Assembly (NCBI GenBank): GCA_015499995.1
Contig: JADNRV010000694.1
Coordinates: forward strand, 1 to 17,327
Origin: Flammula alnicola
Taxonomy: Eukaryota; Basidiomycota; Agaricomycetes; Agaricales; Strophariaceae
Direction of reading: 5' to 3'
DNA: 17,327 bases
In this document: positions 1 to 9,953 of the stretch, in pieces
Numbering within the stretch: the first letter of the stretch is position 1
How the letters are laid out: the number at the start of each line of letters is the position of its first letter
Position numbers and translations under genes: made by a program
The notes under the pieces: generated by a model
The model's database searches: none
Told to the model about the DNA's origin: nothing
What the model saw: only the letters and a program-made list of their open reading frames with translations

Positions 1-198
1 CTGAAGATCTTCTAAGCTTGGTGAACTCTCGAGACGATGCGATAGTTCGTTGCCAGATAGGCGATTGTAATATGTCGACAGACGGTTCTTGAGTACTGTT
101 TCCAGATTGTCTGCAGGATTGGAAGGGGATGAAGTTCCCAGCAAAGCGGCGCCGTCCGCCAATGCAGAAGCAAGCTCCAGAGAAGGAGGGTTGTTCAT
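1..198 (-). CDS. N-terminal fragment of an unidentified protein (runs off left edge)
   Basis: An ATG at 198-196 opens a frame that stays open for 66 codons to the window edge, so the 3' part is missing. The protein begins MNNPPSLELASALADG and continues with a Ser/Pro/Asn-rich stretch and a helical, Leu/Arg-rich stretch around residues 37-60. I see no signal peptide, membrane segment or catalytic motif. I do not recognise the family from this fragment. The start is the first ATG of the frame. It lies about 220 bp from the tRNA gene, leaving room for a promoter. The coding call rests only on frame openness and amino-acid composition. Confidence 0.5.
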   Translation of the reverse strand, partial: MNNPPSLELASALADGAALLGTSSPSNPADNLETVLKNRLSTYYNRLSGNELSHRLESSPSLEDLQ

Positions 199-413
199 AA
201 TCAAGGCATTGATCGAGAGAGAAAGGGAGATAAAACTTTGAAGCTCTGAGATATGTACTCGTTCTTGAAGTTGTGACGTAAGACTTGTCTCTCCGGCGGC
301 TTCTCGGCACGGAGTGCCATTTATATCCAGGTCGATGTGATCGATCTTTTTAGCAAAAAAAAAGAGTCAGTCCTGCTTGAAGGCCATGGAGTACTTACTG
401 TACGTTCAGACAT

Positions 414-417
414 AAAA
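414..417 (-). terminator. RNA polymerase III terminator of tRNA-Tyr
   Basis: A TTTT run on the minus strand lies 4 nt beyond the tRNA 3' end, the normal position for Pol III release. A stronger back-up run of nine T residues (minus strand, 363-355) follows about 60 nt downstream. Confidence 0.7.
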
Positions 418-421
418 GTAG

Positions 422-507
422 TCCTTCGAGCCGGGATCGAACCAGCGACCTCAGGATAGACGGTTTCCGTTACAGTCCTGCGCTCTTCCAGATTGAGCTA
501 TCGAAGG
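422..507 (-). tRNA. tRNA-Tyr: tRNA-Tyr (anticodon GUA) with a 12-nt intron
   Basis: Read on the minus strand, a full cloverleaf folds. The acceptor stem is CCTTCGA pairing with TCGAAGG, with discriminator A at 422. The D arm is GCTC/GAGC. The anticodon stem is CAGGA (480-476) pairing with TCCTG (456-452). The T arm is GCTGG/CCGGC with loop TTCGATC. The anticodon GTA occupies 473-471. A 12-nt insertion at 458-469 follows position 37, the canonical place for a eukaryotic tRNA intron, and nuclear tRNA-Tyr genes nearly always carry one. The A box (500-488) and B box (443-434, GGTTCGATCC) match the Pol III internal promoter. This element explains the short ORFs that cross it. Confidence 0.96.
458..469 (-). 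other. tRNA-Tyr intron
   Basis: Twelve nucleotides lie between A37 and position 38 of the anticodon loop. Removing them gives a normal 7-nt loop, CTGTAAA. The intron can pair partly with the anticodon region, as is usual for introns cut by the tRNA splicing endonuclease. Confidence 0.9.
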
Positions 508-509
508 GT

Positions 510-1698
510 TGTGAAAATTGAAAACTTTATAGTATTTTATCTCTCCAACCCCGCAACAAGACCAACCTGGAGAGTGACAGTCGCGGACGCCCCTCTCACT
601 GTCAGCCCTTTTCTGATGCGACGTCGACGAACTGCAGCAAGGCGCGGCAGAAAGGTCATTTCGCATGCGTGGTTCCCCAGTTCGCTGTGACATCTTGTTT
701 GGACCCACTTCCGCGACAATTCAATTTGCCGTCCTCTCTGCCATATGCCCGTCCTCGTGTTCAGGCCGCCATGGCTTGAACTTTAAAGTTTTCTCGAGGA
801 TTTGCCTAATCTCCATCGATACCCAAATACATGGATTGGACTCCTCTTTCTCGTGTTTCTCTGCGGAAAACTAAACCTGGAGGGACGAATGAGTGGGGCA
901 GAAAATCTGATTCGTTTTGTTACCTCTGGGTCTAGAAATGTCGTAAGGGCGAAAGACTCCATGAAATTGCATGAAGGCAGTCTTACGCTCTGCAATTTCG
1001 TACACTGCTCTCGCGCGCATGCATTTCGCCAACTGCCTACGCGGTATGCTTAATCACCATGTTATCAGTAAAGCCATGCCGACGTGCACGGTGGTCCGAA
1101 GTTGAGCAGACGCTCCCCTAGTCCACAACACTGACCACCACCACACGTACAACGTTGCATTGGAACGGGCTCGTCGTTGCCTGCAGCTATTCTTATGTAA
1201 CAACTCTATCAAAGGTTTGCAATTGTAGCGCGTGGCCAAAGAATCTGAAAATTTATCTGACCCTTTCTATTCAGAATCACGATGCATGCATCCTTTGTGC
1301 ATCCTAGGCACTTTACGTGTTTGATTTGCGCTAAAATGGTTTAAAACCATCGTCCCGCCAAGTTAGGTAGTGATGACGCCTGCTTCAGCTTCCCTTGGTC
1401 TGGTCTATCGCCGAGAACACCCACAACCCGCGCGTTAGAAGATTCTCGGAGACGAAGGTGCTATGTATCATCCGTTCTTTGTCCAGAAGAGACCCGGAGC
1501 GTGTTCCTCCTACCTACCGTATGGACTCACTCCCAAGTACGTATGCCCAGGACGGAGTAGCCAGAATCTTGACTGATTCCCTGCGCTTCCTTGTGCCTCT
1601 CCTGCTTTCTTTAAGACCTTGCAAAACGAAAGCGATTCGGCGTTTGACCTCTCGACCTCTTTCTTCTCAGGATTGAGAGCTCGCCCCCGTCGGAGAGT
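510..1698. other. Long intergenic region, no supportable gene
   Basis: Several short open frames exist on both strands, but none shows a recognisable protein family, a consistent exon chain or coding-like composition. The largest minus-strand frame here (108 codons, ending inside the next gene's second exon) is antisense noise. Visible sequence features are a perfect 12-bp palindrome (GATGCATGCATC, 1281-1292) and a 7-bp inverted repeat around one base (1336-1350, ATGGTTT/AAACCAT). The part next to 1699 should hold the promoter and 5' leader of the DUF6534 gene. It is pyrimidine-rich between about 1600 and 1680, but I see no clear TATA box. Confidence 0.6.
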
Positions 1699-3867
1699 AT
1701 GGCTGAACTCGCAGTTCCAATGCATGTAGACAACACGTTTGTTTGCTCCATCTTCCTTCTGTTTATCTTGTCTGATTTCCCCCCAGCATGGGTGCGGCGT
1801 ACATAGGCGTTGTGGCTGCCGGAATGTAGGTATCAAGTCACATACTCGCTCTCTATATTGAACGGTATCTTGAAAATTCTTCAGACTGTATGGAGGTAAG
1901 CGCTCTGTTCTCTTATCGGATCCATCTCTCAGAAGAAGATGCAGTCTCCTTTGTACAGGCTTGGTATTATTTCATAAAATACCAGCAAGTGCGTCATCTC
2001 ATGATTGGTATTGGTTATCTCGAGTGTTCTTACGGCTCCGTTCAGGACGTTTGGTACATCAAAGCACTGGTGCGACTTGCTTTGAATCTCCTACCCCTGA
2101 ACCCGTTTACTAATACATTTTATTTCATTAGGTTGGGGCTATATGGGTTTTCGAGACAATTCACCAAGCTCTGATTTCTCACACTGGTTAATTTATTAGC
2201 ACTATTCTTTGAGACACGCTAATGCTTCGTCTCCAGTGTACCATTACATCATCACGAACTATAATAACCCTCGTACACTCAACGACATCGTATGGTAAGC
2301 ATTAAAATCAGATGCTGACGACTCGTCCTTTCTGACATTTCCTCAAGGAGCATCCTCGTGCGTCGTCGTTTCTCATGAGACCACAGCATTTCCTGAACGA
2401 CCATCATCATCATAGCTGGAAGTGTTGTTTAACGTAAGTGTGATTCCAGTGCAATCATATAGCCTCCTCCTTAATCACGAGAATAGGGCTTGATCGGTTT
2501 GTTGGTTCAAGGGTACGCATATTTCTTGGCTGAAGAATAGTTTTTCTCATTCCTCGTTCTTAGTTTTCTCACTTTGCGTGTCTGGAGACGTAGGTCTTTT
2601 AGCCTGCAGAATCAGGGCTCTCGTTGATCATTTATAGTGAGCGGCAATAATGTCCCCTTGACGGTGGTTCTGGTGTGTATCATCACATTAACTGCGTGCT
2701 TTATATTCTGAATCTAAGCGGCCGATAGGGTTGTCTAGTTCTTGCATGCTTTAGTAAATCGAACTTATTCTGACGGTGACAACCTGGCTGACTTGCCCGA
2801 AAGGTTGCTCTGTCGGTAAGCTTCTCAGACGTTTTCGTTTGAGGCTCTGAAGCGAATAAGACCACCGTTCAGCCTTTACAGCACAATCGTAAGCCTTTCG
2901 AGACATTTAATAATCAAAAGTAACTTATCTCTGCTTATCATCAGGATGCAACTGCAGACTTGGGTCCAGTTAGAGCAGCTCAAGGTTATACTACCCAATT
3001 TCATTTTGGACTTGAGGCTGATAATCCTTGGCGCACTATCTTTAGGGGCTTTCCATGGCAGTTAATCTGCTGGGCGCGGTCACCGACATCCTCATCGCCG
3101 CGGCTCTGTTCGTCTTCCTCCACAGGTCACGAACAGGCTTTAAGAAGTAGGTCTTCTAAGTTCTTACTTGCTCCAATAGTTGCTAACCTCTGGCGCGTGC
3201 TCAGGTCTGACACCATGATTAGTAGATTGGTAAGGTTATGTAATGAGGTAACTGGGGCCCCGTTTAACATTTTAACCTTTTCATTCAGATAGCATTCACC
3301 GTCAGCACTGGTTTGTTGACCAGCATTTGTGCCGTTGCTTCCCTCATTTCCGTAGGTCGAACTACCGTCTGAATTTGCCGTTTCTTATCGTCTTTCAGAT
3401 ACTTGCGTCAGGACACACTTTGATTTACGTTGCGTTTTATTTCTGCTTGGGGCGCCGTAAGTTTGCGAGTGACATTGATGGTGCCGTTAACTTACCTTCA
3501 TTTTCAGTCTACAGCAACTCAGTCCTCGCTACATTAAATGCAAGGCAAATCATCAGAGGACTCGGAGAAAACAGTGACGAGCTCTCCTTCTCTTTGCAAA
3601 GCATTTCCAAGAGCGGTCAACGGAACCCCAACTCAGCGGTAACCTCCATCTTCCGTCTTTGTGATATCCTTCTAAATCTTTTCTAGAGGTCGACGAACAT
3701 ATCAATCAAGATTGACACGATGCACGACTTTATACGCGACCAACGTCATGACCCTGATGATCCTGCAGAACCGGAAGTCAGTATCTCGATACTTCGAACA
3801 CTCTACAAGTTTTGACTGACGCCGTAATGATTTTAATTAGTCTGCGGTGACAGAGAGGTCTTTTTGA
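1699..3867 (+). CDS. DUF6534 family multi-pass membrane protein, highly fragmented by introns
   Basis: Spliced, this gives about 325 residues of the Agaricomycete DUF6534 family, seven-helix-like membrane proteins of unknown function. Readable exons: 1699-1736, 1787-1825, 1885-1895, 1945-1988, 2046-2069, 2132-2186, 2237-2294, 2348-2357, 2416-2433, 2487-2512, 2564-2589, 2638-2695, 2945-2984, 3046-3146, 3205-3229, 3289-3351, 3399-3456, 3508-3638, 3687-3776, 3841-3867 (TGA). Family landmarks in order: DNTMGAAYIGVVAAG, QAWYYFIKY, VFETIHQALISHTVYHY, WSILLEVLFNGLIGLLVQGF, LTLRVWRLSG, MQLQTWVQLEQLKGLSMAVN, LHRSRTGFKKSDTMI, YVAFYFCLGR and YSNSVLATLNARQIIRG. The C-terminal tail is polar, as expected. 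Between 2696 and 2944 I could not close the splicing. Micro-exons 2804-2815 and 2873-2888 (reading FTAQSMQL into the next exon) fit the family, but the phase is off by one. The last donor could be 3777 (gtcagt, used here) or 3781. Every other junction listed keeps phase and family similarity. Confidence 0.88.
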
Positions 3868-5062
3868 ATGCTTACCTATGTAGTATACCTTCTGTACCAT
3901 AGTCGGATGCGATTCTTGGTGTACTTTGTTTCCATGGTCGGGTGGATATACTCCGTACAGTGTGTTCGCGGTGTAGTACTTATTATGATGGATTTCGGAT
4001 GGGAAGGAGATGTACAATCTGAAGTCAGAAGTTTGAAATTCCCACGGGAATGTACGTGTTTGTAGCACGGAATCGATGTTTGTTTTTCTATGTTCCCGCC
4101 CACCGCAGTTTAGTGACAGTGCACATCCTTATTCATTAATTTCGACTTCGAACCTTCCGGATCCTCCTGCAACCTGTCAAAGCCTCAAAGTCACCGGATT
4201 CGAAATTGGAGATCTCTTTCGTGAACGACTAGCCGTTGTACAAACTTCCAGCTTCAAGCTTCAAATTGGACAACTTACCGTTTCTATGGACTCGGACGTT
4301 GTCATTGTGGGGGGATCATATTTGACACTGTGCTGTAAATGCTCGTCACCGACGGCTTTGAATATCCGAAAACATTTGTGCACTCTGCCAGCTGACGCGC
4401 TGACGAGGCACGCAGGCACTGGATCAGCGCCACCGTATCTTGCTGCAGGACGGCTTCAGGCTTCTGAGTCGCTGGTAGCTGTTGCGCCGGAGGATGCCAG
4501 TGTCGCTCTGAATCTTCCGGCATTGCTCAGGCCTTGCTGATTCCCTTCTTGCAAACCTCGACGTGGTTATCATTCTTTCAATTTCTTTCAAGACCCTCAA
4601 GGCATTTGAGAAGCGTCTACAAAAGCAGATTCACCCCGCATCTGGAGAGTGGTGCTTTATGGAAAGGCTTCATCTATCTCTCCAGACGCGATTCATACGG
4701 ACAATCTGAAGGGATCTGAACACGCGCACTGTGTACCCATCAACAACGCCTGAAGAATTCATCTTCATTCCTTACCTGTCTCGCCTCTTGCGTGATGGTC
4801 AAAACAAAAGTGATGTCTGTCGCCGCCTCATGGCCTCTGAGATGCTATAAGCAGCAACAGGGCTACTAAACCGCGGACTTCTATCGTAATTTGGGACTAC
4901 GATCTTATGAGAAGAAACCAAACTCGTCCCGTCATCCGAATTGGGATTGATCCTATCTTGGTAGTCCCTCTTGATAACTTACTTAAAGGCCTGAAATCAT
5001 CTCTACGCCGACCAGTTACAACTCTTTTTTATTTCTTTCCCTCGTTCACCCACATCGCCGCG
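3868..5062. other. Intergenic region upstream of the P450, possibly holding coding remnants
   Basis: I find no gene with a consistent structure over about 1.2 kb. Two stretches look weakly coding. One is a 154-codon frame at 4076-4540 without any recognisable domain. The other is a frame at 4512-4850, broken once by TGA at 4707-4709 (listed separately). The last 150-200 bases before 5063 should contain the P450 promoter and leader. An ATG at 4907 lies in frame with the P450 and would add 52 residues, but these are polar and precede the membrane anchor, so it is probably not the start. Confidence 0.5.
4512..4850 (+). pseudogene. Possible degenerate coding frame with one in-frame stop
   Basis: One reading frame runs from just after a TGA at 4509-4511 to a TAA at 4848-4850 and is interrupted only by a TGA at 4707-4709. 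The translation has protein-like stretches such as LKAFEKRLQKQIHPASGEW before the stop and EEFIFIPYLSRLLRDGQNK after it. No ATG, splice pattern or family is evident. It could be an old gene fragment, an unrecognised exon or chance. I cannot name a product. Confidence 0.2.
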
Positions 5063-7209
5063 ATGATTTCCTATTATATGATAGTCGTCGATGCCTCTAT
5101 TATCCTACTGGCCTTATTTATCCTGAAGACCATTTTTCCTTCGTCCAGAACTCGTTCTCTCCCACCTGGTCCCAAGGGTCTTCCGCTGGTCGGAAATATT
5201 CTCGACATGCCCGCCGAGAAGGAATGGTTAACTTTTGCTCGCTGGGGCGAAGCTTACGGTTTGTCTCTTCTCCCCAACATAATTCATATGCTGACAAGAT
5301 CGTAGGGGATATGTGTTCAGTTACGGTCCTTGGCCAACCCCTCATAATTCTCAATTCAGCAAAGATCGCTAGCGACATGCTGGACAAGAAAAGCGCGATA
5401 TATTCTGATCGCCCTAAGCTTCAGATGGGCGGGGAACTTGTTGGCTGGAAGAATACGATGGTCCTTCTGCCTTACGGCGACCGTTTCCGCCGCTACCGGC
5501 GTCTCTTCCACGATCTCATAGGAAATCAGTCGGCTGTGAAATGCTTTTATCCAAGTGAAGAAATCGAGGCTCGGCGATTCTTGCGCCGAGTTCTCATGAA
5601 ACCAGATGATTTGTCTGGCCATGTTCGAAAGTATGCCTTCGCTCAATTCTCACCCCCAGTTCTTTTTCTGAATTCACGATATAGGACTGCAGGTGCCGTG
5701 ATACTCAGAATATCGCATGGCTATGAAGTCAAGGAGCGTAACGACCCCTTCGTCGCGATTGCCGACAAAGCAACTGAACAATTTTCTTTGTCTACTGCTC
5801 CTGGAGGATTCCTAGTGGATCTCATACCGGCCTGTGCGCACTTTCTTCGATTTTGTGTCCTATCTCTGACTTCCGTCCACAGTGCGCCACATTCCAGTAT
5901 GGTTTCCTGGGGCATCTTTCCGTCTGAAGGCGAACGAATGGGCGGCGACGTTATTGGAGATGGTCGACGGTCCACATAATTTTGTCAAGCAACAAGTGGT
6001 ATGCTTTATCAGCCTTTGACTCGCATCCTTCAGCTTGACGGAGTATCTAGGCATCTGGCACCGCTGAAGTGTCCTTCTCGTCGACTTTACTACAAGAAAA
6101 GCAACTCAGCGCCGAGGAAGAATTTGATCTGAAATGGAGTGCGGCGAGTCTGTATTCCGGTATATCAAATTATTCCTGTCGTGCTCTCTATCCAATCATT
6201 TACAATTCATCTTCTCTGATCCTCAGGCGCCGCTGACACGGTAAGTCGATCATATTGCTTGCAATGCGAATGTACTGACGAAGGATTAGACCGTTTCGGC
6301 GATGAATTCATTTTTCCTCGCGCTTGCCCTTCATCCAGACGTCTTAAAAAAAGCCCACGCAGAGATCGATGCTGTCGTAGGTAGCGATAGGATCCCTACA
6401 TATGCCGATCGCCCCTACCTTCCGTACATCAACGCCCTTGTCATGGAAGTTTTCCGGTGGCACACAGTGGTTCCGACCGGTGGGCTGCATGAATTTCTTT
6501 GGCTTCGCAGCTCCGCACTTATATTTCCCTGCAGCAGTCCCACATCGAGCAATGCAAGATGATATTCATGAAGGCTACTTCATCCCCAAGGGCGCTTTGG
6601 TCATACCGAATATATGGTGAGTACCAAAAATTATCCAAGTGAATACTCGGATGGTTGACGTCTACCCCAGGAAGCTCGCCCATGATCCAAGGGTGTATAG
6701 CAACCCTTTTGAATTTAATCCGGAGCGATTCCTCCCTTCAAAAGGGAGAACGCCTGAGCCAGATCCACGAGAAGTCTGTTTTGGGTTTGGAAGGAGGTAG
6801 GCATTCGCTGCATCAATTCCGCGTCCCGAGTCAATTATTGACTTTGATTGCTTCTTGATCGCAGAATCTGCCCAGGTACGAGATTTTATTCTTACTCAGC
6901 TTCCTGTTAATGTTTTTATGGTTCATCGTCTTTAATAGGTCACCATTTGGCTGACGCGTCTGTTTTTATCTCTTGTGCGATGTCTTTGGCGGTCTTCGAC
7001 ATTTTGAAGTGCGTGGAGAATGGGGTTGTCAATGAACCTGTACACGAGAACACAACCGGCACGATAAGGTGACTTTTCTCTCTCTTTGCAGTGAAAGATC
7101 TGACCCAGGAAACTTACGTTCAAACAATGTTAGCCATCCGGAGCCCTTCAAGTGTTGCGTCAAACCCCGTTCGGAAAAGGCGATTTCATTGATCCTTGCA
7201 GAATCTTGA
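5063..7209 (+). CDS. Cytochrome P450 monooxygenase (membrane-anchored, fungal CYP2-like clan)
   Basis: A haem-thiolate monooxygenase of the ER membrane; the substrate is unknown. Exons: 5063-5258, 5306-5630, 5685-5833, 5883-5998, 6051-6159, 6227-6240, 6290-6479, 6535-6616, 6671-6796, 6865-6875, 6939-7068, 7134-7209, giving exactly 507 codons plus TGA. The N-terminal anchor (residues 4-25) is followed by the proline-rich hinge LPPGPKGLPLVGN. The C-helix WKNTMVLLPYGDRFRRYRR, the I-helix GAADTT (299-304), the ExxR pair EVFR (356-359), PERF (411-414) and the haem loop FGFGRRICPG (Cys438 ligand) are all intact. The overall form resembles basidiomycete P450s commonly annotated as O-methylsterigmatocystin oxidoreductase-like, a label from similarity that does not prove function. 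The start at 5063 puts the anchor at the extreme N-terminus. No frameshift is seen. It stands alone, with no evident secondary-metabolite cluster in the window. Confidence 0.95.
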
Positions 7210-7491
7210 TAAGTCATCTTTAGGACAGAAACATTCTTTTATTAGTATCTTTATTGCATATCTTGCTATATACCCGCGTTGTTGTCTCTTCGTTGTTTGC
7301 AGGCCTCCCGACGTCGTAGACAGAATTCGTTCGAATGTTTATAGATATATGGTGGAATGTAGAACGGGAATTTCTCGTCACTTGGAATAGTTAAGGTATG
7401 CTGCAGATGAGGTTGACGGAAGAGAGAGCCGCGTTCATGCATCGTAGACCCCGGCGCGTGAGCTGAATTTAGTCTAGTTCCGGGCATAGTC

Positions 7492-8442
7492 CTAGTCAGC
7501 TGGTCGGATGTCGTCCACCTCAACATCCATGGTTCGCTGATCATCGATCGGCAGCTCTTCATTAGAGTTGGGAGCGCTAGATGACGGTTCCGAGGTAACA
7601 GTAGGCTCTACAGCGCCCTTACTCGGAACACCCACGCCATCCGCTTCCGTTCTATCGTCTCCGCTCGGTCTTTGTGGGGAAGTAATAACATCTAGAGCGA
7701 TATCGGTCGATAGAAGCCTAAGAGAGTCCACTGGGAGCTCAGAATCCCTTGCGACACTTGTATCCACCGGGGCCGGATGCTTAGCACCGTTGTCGCTCCC
7801 ATGAGTATCTTGAGCGCTCTTGTCTACTTGGGTGGCACGACTTCGGCTAACTTGTATACGTGTCGTGTCTTCATTTTATCTCTGGTAAGTCACAGAATAA
7901 ACCATCAGCGACAGTGATTAAGAACCTTTGGATGTTGAGGATGTCTCCCCTCTTTCGTCACGCAAAATCTTCTGGATCGAATCTTGCATGCTGGAGAGGA
8001 AGGTTGGGTCGGAAAATATTCGTACATCTGCCACGGCACGCTCAACGATTGGGTATCTTTGTCGGTCAGTCGGGAGGAGTGATATCAGTGACATAAACAT
8101 AGGCCTGACCTTTCGACTTCTTGGGTAAGTTCCTTATGTATCGTCTCCTGCGCCACGTAGTGCACCATTTGGTCTGTTGTCAATTTTTGCCGCCCGATTT
8201 CCTCTACGCGTGTTTTCAAGGCAGAATATGATGCCTTAGCTGCACTGTTACCATCTGAGTTGATCCCAAGTATGAGGGCATCTTACATCTTGATGGAACC
8301 GCGCCAGCAGCTCTCGTCGCAGACGATCGAATTCACCAGATTTTTTGAACCTAATTATACAAGTCGGTTATGATTCACAAAGGGGAATTAAAGCGGTGTC
8401 GGCGTACTCTTCAACAAGCGCAGTCGGGTTGTCGATGGGCAT
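7492..8442 (-). CDS. SHG1: SHG1/BOD1-domain protein (Set1/COMPASS complex subunit)
   Basis: Exons on the minus strand: 8442-8408, 8350-8287, 8254-8110, 8056-7926, 7850-7492 (TAG), about 244 residues. The N-terminal half is the SHG1/BOD1 fold: MPIDNPTALVEEFKKSGEFD, then RLRRELLARF, LKTRVEEIGRQKL and YPIVERAVADVRIFSDPTF. In yeast Shg1 belongs to COMPASS, which methylates histone H3 Lys4; the animal relative is BOD1/BOD1L1. The second half (about 130 residues) is Ser/Asp/Pro-rich, acidic and probably disordered. The ATG at 8442 gives the usual short leader before the domain. One junction is not clean: the gap 8286-8255 begins gtaag and ends cag, but it is only 32 nt and leaves the frame off by one base. 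The other introns are canonical. The gene converges on the P450 and diverges from HEM12. Confidence 0.85.
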
Positions 8443-8715
8443 AGGTGAAGGCTTAGTGAAGCGCCGAATTATTGAAGGTGGGACAAAACTGCACAGCCAA
8501 TAATGTATCTGATTAGATTAGATGACAAAGATCCCCGGCAAGGGTACCCATAAAGTTCGTATCTTTACCTCTGGTGCACTCACGGCGATCGCACACCCGA
8601 CGCCCGCTTACCCACACAATCCAGTCTGCCGGGGCTCTTTCACAACATACGTGGAATCAAGCAGCCATCGGTATAAAACCCTGCAATCCTGACTTGTTCC
8701 GACAGTGAATTGAAC
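8443..8715. promoter_or_regulatory. Shared divergent promoter region of SHG1 and HEM12
   Basis: The two start codons are 273 bp apart on opposite strands. A TATA-like element, TATAAAA at 8672-8678, lies about 38 bp before the HEM12 ATG. A CCAAT motif (plus strand) is at 8497-8501. No other recognisable operator was found. The leader of SHG1 may contain an intron, since a pyrimidine-rich stretch ending in CAG exists on the minus strand near 8490, but no coding frame depends on it. Confidence 0.55.
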
Positions 8716-9953
8716 ATGTCCACCCCAACTTTTCCCCCTCTCAAAAACGATCTGCTACTCCGTGCTGCTCGAGGTGCGTAAAGTGGACATTAACGAGGGA
8801 ATGCAATTTGAATGAACCTTCTAGGCGAAAAGACGGAACGAGCACCCGTCTGGGTCATGCGACAGGCTGGCCGCTACCTTCCTGGTAAATCTCATGTGCC
8901 GTCGAACAGTGAGGAATTCTGACAATCGTATGAAGAATTTCGGAAAGTACGAGAATCGCACGAATTCTTCGAAGTCTGCCGCACCCCGTCTTTGGCCACC
9001 GAAATTACTCTTCAGCCCGTCCGACGATATTCTGGACTGCTCGATGCATCCATCATCTTCAGCGACATTCTCGTCGTCCCTCAAGCCATGGGCATGGAAG
9101 TTCTGATGAACCCTGGGCCTGAATTTACACATCCTCTCATCACACCTGCGGATGTTAGCAAGCTGCATTCTGTCGTGGACGTCGAGAAAGAGTTGGGTTA
9201 CGTCTTCCGTGCGATTACGCAGACAAGGACGGAACTGAATGGCGAAGTACCGCTCATAGGATTTTGTGGCGCACCATGGACGCTCTTTGCCTACATGATT
9301 GAAGGCGGAGGCAGCAAAACATTGCAGAAGGCCAAGACATGGCTGTTCAAATATCCAGAGGAGTCAAAGGCACTTTTAACGCGGATCGCAGATGTCTGCG
9401 CCGAATTCCTTGTTGGTCAGGTGAAAGCTGGAGCTCAGGTTAGTTTTCGATGTTTTTGCTCTGCACACTTTATTCAGGTGTTCCACAGCTATTGCAAGTC
9501 TTTGATTCTTGGGCTAATGAGCTTTCACCTTACGACTTCGAACAATTCTCCTTCCCAACATTGAAATACATATCAACCACTGTCCGACGCCGACTCGCCG
9601 AAGAGAAACTTCCGGAAACACCCATGACATTGTTTGCGAAGGGCGCAAATCACGCGCTGGCCTTCTTGGCCAAGAACGCTGGCTATGACGTGCTAGGGCT
9701 TGACTGGTGCATCGACCCAGTTGAGGCTCGAAAAATCGTCGGAGACAATGTTGCATTGCAAGGGAACATGGATCCTAACGTTCTGTATGGAGGACGGGAT
9801 GCCATCGAAGCTGCCGTGAAAAGGATGTGTGCAGGTTTCCGTGCAGGTGGAGGAGGATGGATCGCTAACCTCGGGCATGGGATTACTCCAGGAGTAGACC
9901 CGGAGGACTTGCGATGGTTCTTTGAGTGCGTTCACAAATATTCGGCCCTGTAG
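8716..9953 (+). CDS. HEM12: Uroporphyrinogen decarboxylase (haem biosynthesis)
   Basis: Catalyses the four-step decarboxylation of uroporphyrinogen III to coproporphyrinogen III in the cytosol. Exons: 8716-8773, 8825-8884, 8936-9438, 9489-9953 (TAG), exactly 361 codons plus stop, the usual length for the family. The signature RQAGRYLPEFR (from residue 32) carries the substrate-binding arginines. FSDILVVPQAMG contains Asp83, equivalent to catalytic Asp86 of the human enzyme. GFCGAPWTLFAYMIEGGG holds the active-site loop, and NLGHGITPGVDPED carries the conserved late histidine. All three introns are GT-AG and in phase. The start is the only ATG giving the standard N-terminus before the first signature. 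It shares a promoter region with SHG1. The product is essential in fungi that make haem. Confidence 0.98.

Noticed and set aside
451..719. Overlapping short ORFs on both strands around the tRNA gene
   Set aside because: They run across or beside the tRNA-Tyr gene, have low-complexity Arg/Ser-rich translations and show no family resemblance.
802..1053. 83-codon plus-strand ORF with a hydrophobic start
   Set aside because: The upstream part has one hydrophobic run, but the rest is not protein-like, no splice partner is visible and an antisense ORF of similar size overlaps it.
1510..1836. 108-codon minus-strand ORF
   Set aside because: It overlaps the first exons of the DUF6534 gene in antisense and resembles no family.
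4287..4320. MDSDVVIVGG, resembling the start of an FAD-binding Rossmann fold
   Set aside because: The following residues do not continue GxGxxG or any flavoprotein motif in any frame or with any obvious intron. Ten residues alone can occur by chance.
4907..5062. Upstream in-frame ATG for the P450 at 4907
   Set aside because: It would add 52 polar residues before the membrane anchor, which in P450s is at the extreme N-terminus; the ATG at 5063 gives a normal 507-residue enzyme.
8821..9168. 115-codon minus-strand ORF inside HEM12
   Set aside because: Antisense shadow of the conserved HEM12 exon, which has full family similarity on the plus strand.
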